A stretch of 8,442 nt of DNA, from positions 2,967 to 11,408 of the forward strand of contig DCEG01000024.1 of NCBI GenBank assembly GCA_002316835.1, in the 5' to 3' direction. The translations under genes were made by a program, and so were the position numbers. Origin of the DNA: Bacteroidales bacterium UBA1035 (GTDB taxonomy: Bacteria; Bacteroidota; Bacteroidia; Bacteroidales; Dysgonomonadaceae). The notes below the pieces were generated by a model. That model had not been told where the DNA came from, did not search any database, and saw only the letters and a program-made list of their open reading frames with translations. Shown piece after piece: positions 1-4,332 of this stretch; position 1 is the first letter of the stretch, and each line of letters starts with the position of its first letter.

Positions 1-587
1 TAAACCTGTCCGGTGATGGAGATGGAAAGAAACATCCCGAAAATATAGATAGGTAACAACGGAATAATTACGGATCCGATAATCATTGTAATGATATCCC
101 TAAAATCGGAAAACGCTTTTTGCAGCGTGTCTCCTTTGATCAGTGAAAGCCCGATTCCAACACAAAACGACAAAATCAACGCCGACATCACATCCATAAC
201 GGGCAACATCCCGATACTGAAAAACGATTTCACGGCTCCTTCTTCAATATTTTGTACAGCTTCAGCATTAATTCCACTGGTTATAATATTTGGAAAAACT
301 GCCTGACACGAAAAATAGGTGAAAAAGCCTGAAAAGAGCGTGGAAATATAGGCGATAACCGTTGTAATGAGTAATAGTTTTCCGGCTCCTTTTCCCAATT
401 CACCAATAGCAGGTGCAACTAGTCCGATAATAATAAGCGGAATAATAAACGATAAAAAATTACCGAATAAATCGTTAAATGTGGCAAAGATCCGCGCAAA
501 CCACATCGGCACAAACTGGCCGAGGATTATTCCCAAAATAATAGCGATAACAACGCGCCCTAACAATGGTATTTTAGATAGTTTCAT
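1..587 (-). CDS. dicarboxylate/amino acid:cation symporter (DAACS family), 5' part, truncated by window edge
   Basis: The minus strand is open without a stop from the ATG at 587-585 to the window edge, giving 195 complete N-terminal codons. The protein begins MKLSKIPLLGR and is very hydrophobic, with about five membrane segments visible (near residues 7-27, 42-62, 72-95, 133-152 and 168-190). The stretch around residues 46-72 (FIIPLIIIGLVAPAIGELG, then GKGAGKLLL) is typical of the GltP/DctA-type sodium- or proton-coupled carriers of C4-dicarboxylates or acidic amino acids in the inner membrane. The usual family length is about 400 residues, so roughly half is missing. The substrate-binding C-terminal half, with the re-entrant loops and NMDGT-like motif, lies outside, so substrate cannot be assigned. 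A Bacteroides-type promoter lies just upstream. The gene is divergent from the DUF5063 gene. The family call is firm; the cation and substrate are not. Confidence 0.88.
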   Translation of the reverse strand, partial: MKLSKIPLLGRVVIAIILGIILGQFVPMWFARIFATFNDLFGNFLSFIIPLIIIGLVAPAIGELGKGAGKLLLITTVIAYISTLFSGFFTYFSCQAVFPNIITSGINAEAVQNIEEGAVKSFFSIGMLPVMDVMSALILSFCVGIGLSLIKGDTLQKAFSDFRDIITMIIGSVIIPLLPIYIFGMFLSISITGQV

Positions 588-606
588 TTTTCGGATATTA
601 ATAGTG

Positions 607-636
607 TAAAAGTACATTTTTTTCCCGATAAACCAA
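607..636 (-). promoter_or_regulatory. Bacteroides-type promoter for the symporter gene
   Basis: On the minus strand, TTG (636-634) is followed after 19 bases by TACTTTTA (614-607). The latter matches the -7 consensus TAnnTTTG at all but its last base. The start codon at 587 lies 19 bases further on, which predicts a short leader with no Shine-Dalgarno sequence. Both elements are imperfect, so this is a moderate call. Confidence 0.5.
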
Positions 637-688
637 TCTTCATCTCCACTGAAATGGACACTATGTACATCGTCTAAAAATAAATATG

Positions 689-696
689 TATTTTTG
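689..696 (+). promoter_or_regulatory. -7 element (TAnnTTTG) of the promoter for the DUF5063-exonuclease-rlmI unit
   Basis: TATTTTTG is a perfect match to the Bacteroides -7 consensus TAnnTTTG. No convincing TTTG lies 19-20 bases upstream, so the -33 box is weak or absent. Transcription would start a few bases after 696. This places the in-frame TTG at 705 almost at the 5' end of the message and supports the ATG at 717 as the real start. An 8-base palindrome, ATGTACAT (663-670), sits where the -33 box would be expected and could be an operator, though it may be chance. Confidence 0.55.
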
Positions 697-716
697 CAGT
701 ATAATTGTTAAACATA

Positions 717-1292
717 ATGTTGAATAAAGAACCCAATAACATAGTATACTCACCCACCGTAATCGATTTCGTTACCGTTGCCGTGGAATTTTGTGTATTT
801 CTCGAAAAGGAAGAGACCATTACGTGTGAAAAGTGGATCGACAAGATGCTAAAACTGCTACCGTTAATGTACATTAAAGCGTCACTTTTGCCGAAAACAG
901 TTGAGATAAACGACGAGCAGCCAGAAACATTTGTTAAGGAAGAAGATTACGTTCGTGTAGCGGCTTCCGTTTCATCGATTATGGGTGAAGAAGATGTCTA
1001 TCTCGATGTTTTCGTGGAAGACATGAAATACAGTGAACGGCCAATTTCGGCGTTTGTATCGGAAAATATTGCCGATATATATCAGGATGTCCGTAATTTC
1101 GTTTCTGTTTATCAGTACGGTCTGACCGATCAGATGAATGATGCCCTTCTTGTATGCAAACAGAACTTTCAAACCTATTGGGGACAAAAACTGATAAATG
1201 TGTTGCGACCACTACATTCGATACTTTACAACGGTGATGAAAACAATAATTTATTGGAAACCGATTTAAACGAGGAGGATCTGTGGGACTGA
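717..1292 (+). CDS. DUF5063 domain-containing protein
   Basis: This 191-residue soluble, acidic protein has no signal peptide or membrane segment. It has features of the uncharacterised Bacteroidota family DUF5063, which is commonly found beside a 3'-5' exonuclease gene as here. The N-terminal half looks helical (PTVIDFVTVAVEFC, then KWIDKMLKLLPLMYIKASLL). Aromatic and acidic residues are frequent in the rest (YLDVFVEDMKY, DIYQDVRNFVSVYQ, NFQTYWGQKL), and the tail is acidic and ends EEDLWD. The reading frame could be extended to a TTG at 705, but ATG 717 is preferred because it is the standard codon and because 705 is too near the predicted transcription start. No catalytic motif is recognisable. 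Its stop overlaps the start of the exonuclease gene, so the two are probably translationally coupled. The family call rests on recalled family sequence and context; function is unknown. Confidence 0.8.
   Translation: MLNKEPNNIVYSPTVIDFVTVAVEFCVFLEKEETITCEKWIDKMLKLLPLMYIKASLLPKTVEINDEQPETFVKEEDYVRVAASVSSIMGEEDVYLDVFVEDMKYSERPISAFVSENIADIYQDVRNFVSVYQYGLTDQMNDALLVCKQNFQTYWGQKLINVLRPLHSILYNGDENNNLLETDLNEEDLWD
1272..1278 (+). promoter_or_regulatory. Shine-Dalgarno sequence inside the DUF5063 gene, serving the exonuclease GTG start
   Basis: GAGGAGG ends four bases before the GTG at 1283. It is also part of codons for Glu-Glu-Asp at the end of the DUF5063 protein. It is the only strong Shine-Dalgarno match before any gene in this window and supports the GTG start. 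No alternative start codon lies close upstream in that frame. Confidence 0.6.
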
Positions 1293-1861
1293 CCATTTCA
1301 AAAGAGCAAGTTGCAGAACTTCCGTTGGAGATTTTCGACGGAAAAATAATTGTTGTGGAGCACAAAAGTAAGGTAGAGAAGGCAGTTACTGATTTAATGA
1401 AGTATTCTAAATTAGGATTTGACACGGAAACCAAACCGGCTTTTAAACGCGGACAGGTTCATAAAGTGGCTTTGATGCAGCTTTCAACCATCGATGTATG
1501 CTATCTTTTCCGATTGAATAAAATCGGGTATCCCGATGAGCTGGACGAAATAATCTGCAATCCCAATATTAAGAAAATCGGTCTTTCGCTTCGTGATGAT
1601 TTTGCTGCCATTCGTAAACGATCGGAGAAAAAACCACAAAACTTCATCGATTTGCAAACCTTTGTTGATGAATATGGAATAGACGACAATAGCCTGCAAC
1701 GCATTTATGCTATCCTTTTCGGCAGGAAAATTTCAAAAAACCAACGACTCTCCAATTGGGAAGCCAATTACCTGACTGAACCACAAAAAAATTATGCAGC
1801 CATAGACGCGTGGGCTTGCCTGCGAATCTATAATCACCTGATTAACAATGGAATCGAATAA
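1283..1861 (+). CDS. DEDDy-type 3'-5' exonuclease (RNase D / WRN exonuclease-like)
   Basis: This 192-residue protein consists of a single DnaQ-fold 3'-5' exonuclease domain, expected to remove nucleotides from DNA or RNA 3' ends using two metal ions. All DEDDy motifs are visible: Exo I FDTET with Asp47 and Glu49, Exo II KIGLSLRDD with Asp106 as the likely ligand, and Exo III YAAIDAWA with Tyr171 and Asp175. The segment LSNWEANYLTEPQKNYAAID resembles the end of the WRN exonuclease domain more than classical RNase D, and the HRDC domains of RNase D are missing. The start is a GTG preceded by a strong Shine-Dalgarno, overlapping the DUF5063 gene by 10 bases. Its own end overlaps the methyltransferase start by 14 bases. 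Substrate (DNA repair versus RNA trimming) cannot be read from sequence; an rRNA methyltransferase as neighbour hints at RNA but is weak evidence. Confidence 0.88.
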   Translation: MGLTISKEQVAELPLEIFDGKIIVVEHKSKVEKAVTDLMKYSKLGFDTETKPAFKRGQVHKVALMQLSTIDVCYLFRLNKIGYPDELDEIICNPNIKKIGLSLRDDFAAIRKRSEKKPQNFIDLQTFVDEYGIDDNSLQRIYAILFGRKISKNQRLSNWEANYLTEPQKNYAAIDAWACLRIYNHLINNGIE

Positions 1862-3047
1862 AAAAAATCATATCGTACTTCGTCCTAAAAAAGAGGAATC
1901 TCTACGCCGATTTCATCCGTGGGTATTTTCCGGGGCCATTGCTAAAAAACCGGAAAACTTGCTTGAAGGAGACATAATTAAAGTTTTTTCCTCCTCGGGC
2001 GAGTTTTTGGGTGTCGGACATTTTCAAATCGGAAGTATTTCTGTGCGCATTTTATCGTTTACGGATGAGCCGATAGATGAGGATTTCTACGTTCGACGAA
2101 TTTCCGCAGCATACAATATGCGCAAAGAGATAGGACTCCTACGCTCCGACAACAATACTTACCGTCTCATTCACGGCGAAGGCGACTTCCTGCCCGGCTT
2201 GATTATCGACATCTATGGAAATACGGCTGTTGTTCAGGCACATTCGGTTGGCATGGATACTGACAAGAAAAAAATAGTTGCAGCATTACAAGCTGTTTTT
2301 GGCAAAGAAAAACTTGAGAATATCTACTACAAATCGGAGGGGACACTTCCATTCAAAGCCGATATTGCATCTACTGACGAATACTTGTTAGGCGGAAAAA
2401 ACGTTGACGTCATAGCCATTGAGGATGGATTAAAATTCAATATCGACTGGCTTCGCGGACAAAAAACCGGATTTTTTGTTGATCAACGCGAAAATCGCAG
2501 CTTGCTCGAGAAGTACGCACATGACAAGGATGTGTTGAATATGTTTTGCTATACGGGTGGATTTTCGGTTTACGCACTTCGTGGCGAAGCGAAATCGGTA
2601 CACTCAGTAGATAGTTCGTCAAAAGCAGTATCAATTACCGATGAGAATGTAAAACTCAATTTCGGAGACGAGCAATGTCACTCCTCCTTTTCAGAAGACG
2701 CTTTCAAGTTCTTAAGAGAATCTGAGAAAGACACGTATGACTTGATTATTCTTGACCCTCCGGCTTTTGCCAAACACCGCGGAGCTATAAACAATGCATT
2801 GCAAGGATACAAAAGGCTCAACTTAGCGGCGTTGGAAAAAATAAAACCCGGTGGAATTCTGTTCACATTCTCTTGCTCACAGGTCATCAGCAAAGAACAG
2901 TTTCGTCTAGCAGTCTTCAGCGCAGCCGCTATATCAGGCAGAAAAGTCCGGATATTACACCAGCTCACTCAACCTGCCGATCACCCAATAAATATTTATC
3001 ACCCCGAAGGAGAATACCTGAAAGGATTGGTTTTACATGTTGAATAA
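1848..3047 (+). CDS. rlmI: class I SAM-dependent rRNA methyltransferase, RlmI-like (COG1092)
   Basis: This 399-residue protein is close in length to E. coli RlmI (about 396), which makes 5-methylcytosine at position 1962 of 23S rRNA. An N-terminal PUA-type RNA-binding region covers about residues 8-75 (LRPKKEESLRRFHPWVFSGAI). A middle EEHEE-like region follows (RLIHGEGDFLPGLIIDIYG, 106-124). The C-terminal Rossmann methyltransferase domain has the family hallmark GQKTGFFVDQRENR (204-217), SAM-binding motif I VLNMFCYTGGFS (229-240), the DPPAF motif (303-307) and FSCS with Cys343. The ATG lies inside the end of the exonuclease gene (14-base overlap), suggesting coupled translation. The exact target cytosine in this organism is inferred from the E. 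coli relative; other COG1092 members may modify other positions. Only a weak hairpin follows the stop. Confidence 0.9.
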   Translation: MESNKKNHIVLRPKKEESLRRFHPWVFSGAIAKKPENLLEGDIIKVFSSSGEFLGVGHFQIGSISVRILSFTDEPIDEDFYVRRISAAYNMRKEIGLLRSDNNTYRLIHGEGDFLPGLIIDIYGNTAVVQAHSVGMDTDKKKIVAALQAVFGKEKLENIYYKSEGTLPFKADIASTDEYLLGGKNVDVIAIEDGLKFNIDWLRGQKTGFFVDQRENRSLLEKYAHDKDVLNMFCYTGGFSVYALRGEAKSVHSVDSSSKAVSITDENVKLNFGDEQCHSSFSEDAFKFLRESEKDTYDLIILDPPAFAKHRGAINNALQGYKRLNLAALEKIKPGGILFTFSCSQVISKEQFRLAVFSAAAISGRKVRILHQLTQPADHPINIYHPEGEYLKGLVLHVE

Positions 3048-3064
3048 AGTGTGAAAAAACACTT
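3047..3064 (+). terminator. weak hairpin after the methyltransferase gene, possible transcript end
   Basis: AAGTGT (3047-3052) and ACACTT (3059-3064) form a 6-bp stem with an A-rich six-base loop that overlaps the stop codon of the rlmI-like gene. It is A+T-rich and lacks a following run of T, so it would be at best a poor intrinsic terminator. It may instead be a 3'-end processing structure or chance. Confidence 0.25.
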
Positions 3065-3131
3065 ATTAATCATATAAAATCTCCTTTTTAGGTTAATAGT
3101 TACAAAATAAGGCCGATTTATAGTCGATATA

Positions 3132-3163
3132 TTTGTCGGTTACCTGAAAACCCCTTATATTTG
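3132..3163 (+). promoter_or_regulatory. strong Bacteroides-type promoter driving the small transcription unit
   Basis: A perfect -33 box TTTG (3132-3135) and a perfect -7 box TATATTTG (3156-3163, consensus TAnnTTTG) are separated by 20 bases. It is the best promoter match in the window. Transcription is expected to begin around 3167-3170. Confidence 0.8.
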
Positions 3164-3167
3164 CATC

Positions 3168-3238
3168 GTGTTTTTCATGGTATTAGATTTAAGGTTAACA
3201 ATGAAGATTGGTTGTCGTGAGACAACCTTTCCTTTTTT
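3168..3238 (+). ncRNA. candidate small RNA of about 70 nt (intergenic)
   Basis: A complete transcription unit lies between the rlmI-like gene and the GSCFA gene, with its own promoter (3132-3163) and a strong intrinsic terminator (3210-3239). The RNA between them has an A+U-rich, mostly single-stranded 5' part of about 40 nt and then the terminator stem. CAAT (3199-3202) can pair with ATTG (3207-3210) across GAAG, extendable with a bulged G, which would compete with the 5' side of the terminator stem. This is suggestive of a switch but small. A 21-codon ORF (ATG 3177, stop 3240-3242) lies across the unit and its terminator, so a leader peptide is the main alternative. Paralogous small RNA families (for example FopS) have been reported in Bacteroides; whether this belongs to one cannot be decided here. 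The 5' end is estimated from the promoter. Confidence 0.6.
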
Positions 3239-3239
3239 A
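3210..3239 (+). terminator. intrinsic terminator of the small transcription unit
   Basis: GGTTGTC (3210-3216) and GACAACC (3221-3227) form a perfect 7-bp stem closed by GTGA, a GNRA-type tetraloop. It is followed by TTTCCTTTTTT. This should end transcription near 3238 and separates the small unit from the promoter of the GSCFA gene. Confidence 0.85.
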
Positions 3240-3291
3240 TAGACATCACCCCACCCTCTCGCCTCCTTTTCACAAATTATAATCATTCAGA

Positions 3292-3323
3292 TTTCGAAGT
3301 TGAAATGTTAATCGCTATTTTTG
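3292..3323 (+). promoter_or_regulatory. promoter for the GSCFA-murF-alr-DUF2721 operon
   Basis: The -7 box TATTTTTG (3316-3323) matches TAnnTTTG perfectly. TTTC (3292-3295) lies 20 bases upstream as a three-of-four match to the -33 box. The start codon at 3343 is 19 bases after the -7 box, so the leader is short and has no Shine-Dalgarno sequence, as for the other first genes here. Confidence 0.65.
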
Positions 3324-3342
3324 TACAAGAATTTATACAGCG

Positions 3343-4332
3343 ATGGATTTCAGGACAAGAGTAAACATTTCAAAACCAAATTTCGAGATAGGTCATTCTA
3401 CTAAAATGATGCTGTCAGGTTCCTGTTTTTCAGAAAACATCGGTAACAAGTTGAGGAAAAGCAAATTTCGGGTAAAAGTAAACCCGTTCGGAATTGTATA
3501 TAATCCGCTCTCCGTCGCAACAGTTATAAGACGATTGCTTTCCAATAAATATTTTGATGAAAGTGATCTTGTTTTTCACAACGATGTTTATCAAAGTTTT
3601 CTACATCATGGTTCATTCTCACATCCTAATAAGGATATCTGCCTGAGAAATATTTCTGAATCATTTGCAGATGCAACTGTTTTTATCCAAGAAACAGATA
3701 TTTTTCTGATAACTTTTGGAACAGCATATGTTTACAGATTAAAATCGACCGGAGAAGTAGTGGCAAATTGCCATAAATTTCTGCCGGACACATTTACCAG
3801 AGAGAGATTAACCGTTGAAGAAATCGTGGAGGAATGGAGCGAAATCATTAGTTTGATATTAAAACATAACCCATCAGCAAAATTCATTTTTACAGTTTCT
3901 CCCATACGCCATTGGAAAGACGGCGCACACGAAAACCAAATCAGCAAATCCATACTTCATTTGGCAATCGAAAAATTGCATAACAAGTTTGAGAGCGCAC
4001 TTGTCTATTTCCCTGCATACGAAATTTTACTGGACGAATTGCGCGATTATCGGTTTTTTGCCGAAGATATGATGCATCCATCACCGGTTGCTATCGATTA
4101 TATTTGGCAACTCTTTTGCGAAACTTTCTTCTCAAAAAGGACTATTGACATAACCAGAGAATGGCAACAACTAAAACAGTCGCTAAACCATAGGCCGCTG
4201 AACGAAGGAATAAATAGCCATTATCAATTCCTGAAACAAACTTTGCAAAAGCTAATCGTTTTTCAAAATAATTATCCTCAAGTTGATTGCAACCAGGAAA
4301 TTGAACTTTTAAAAGAAAAAACAAAAAGATGA
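3343..4332 (+). CDS. GSCFA-family protein (SGNH/GDSL-like fold, function unknown)
   Basis: This 329-residue soluble protein has no obvious signal peptide. It carries the motif that names the family: GSCFSENIG at residues 26-34, after a basic N-terminus (FRTRVNI). Further conserved-looking blocks are NPFGIVYNP (47-55), LITFGTAYVYR (122-132), VSPIRHWKDGAHEN (185-198) and EDMMHPSPVAIDYIW (241-255). The last has a DxxH pair (Asp242, His245), as in the catalytic block V of SGNH esterases, with Ser27 as the possible nucleophile. The acceptor and reaction are unknown. Its stop overlaps the start of murF-alr in an ATGA arrangement, so translation is probably coupled. A role in cell-wall or envelope modification is suggested by that context only. 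The start is supported by the promoter spacing. Family assignment is confident; a hydrolase or acyltransferase role is inference. Confidence 0.87.
   Translation: MDFRTRVNISKPNFEIGHSTKMMLSGSCFSENIGNKLRKSKFRVKVNPFGIVYNPLSVATVIRRLLSNKYFDESDLVFHNDVYQSFLHHGSFSHPNKDICLRNISESFADATVFIQETDIFLITFGTAYVYRLKSTGEVVANCHKFLPDTFTRERLTVEEIVEEWSEIISLILKHNPSAKFIFTVSPIRHWKDGAHENQISKSILHLAIEKLHNKFESALVYFPAYEILLDELRDYRFFAEDMMHPSPVAIDYIWQLFCETFFSKRTIDITREWQQLKQSLNHRPLNEGINSHYQFLKQTLQKLIVFQNNYPQVDCNQEIELLKEKTKR

Noticed and set aside
91..609. Two short plus-strand open frames (91-306 and 367-609) opposite the symporter
   Set aside because: Both are antisense shadows of a convincing membrane-transporter frame; their translations are Ile/Asn/Pro-rich, as expected from reversed hydrophobic codons.
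705..716. TTG start four codons upstream of the DUF5063 ATG
   Set aside because: It lies within a few bases of the transcription start predicted from the -7 box at 689-696, and the ATG at 717 gives the same leader length as other first genes in the window.
979..1434. 151-codon open frame on the minus strand opposite the DUF5063 and exonuclease genes
   Set aside because: It spans the junction of two well-supported plus-strand genes, its translation is low-complexity and resembles no known family, and it has no promoter or start signal.
3090..3147. Repeated GGTTA words and CCGA/TCGG arms upstream of the small-RNA promoter
   Set aside because: The matches are only four to six bases, irregularly spaced, and do not form a clear operator or stem.
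3261..3270. CCTCCTTTT resembling the 3' end (anti-Shine-Dalgarno) of 16S rRNA
   Set aside because: Only about nine bases match, in a pyrimidine-rich stretch, with no flanking 16S sequence and outside the predicted transcripts; most likely chance.
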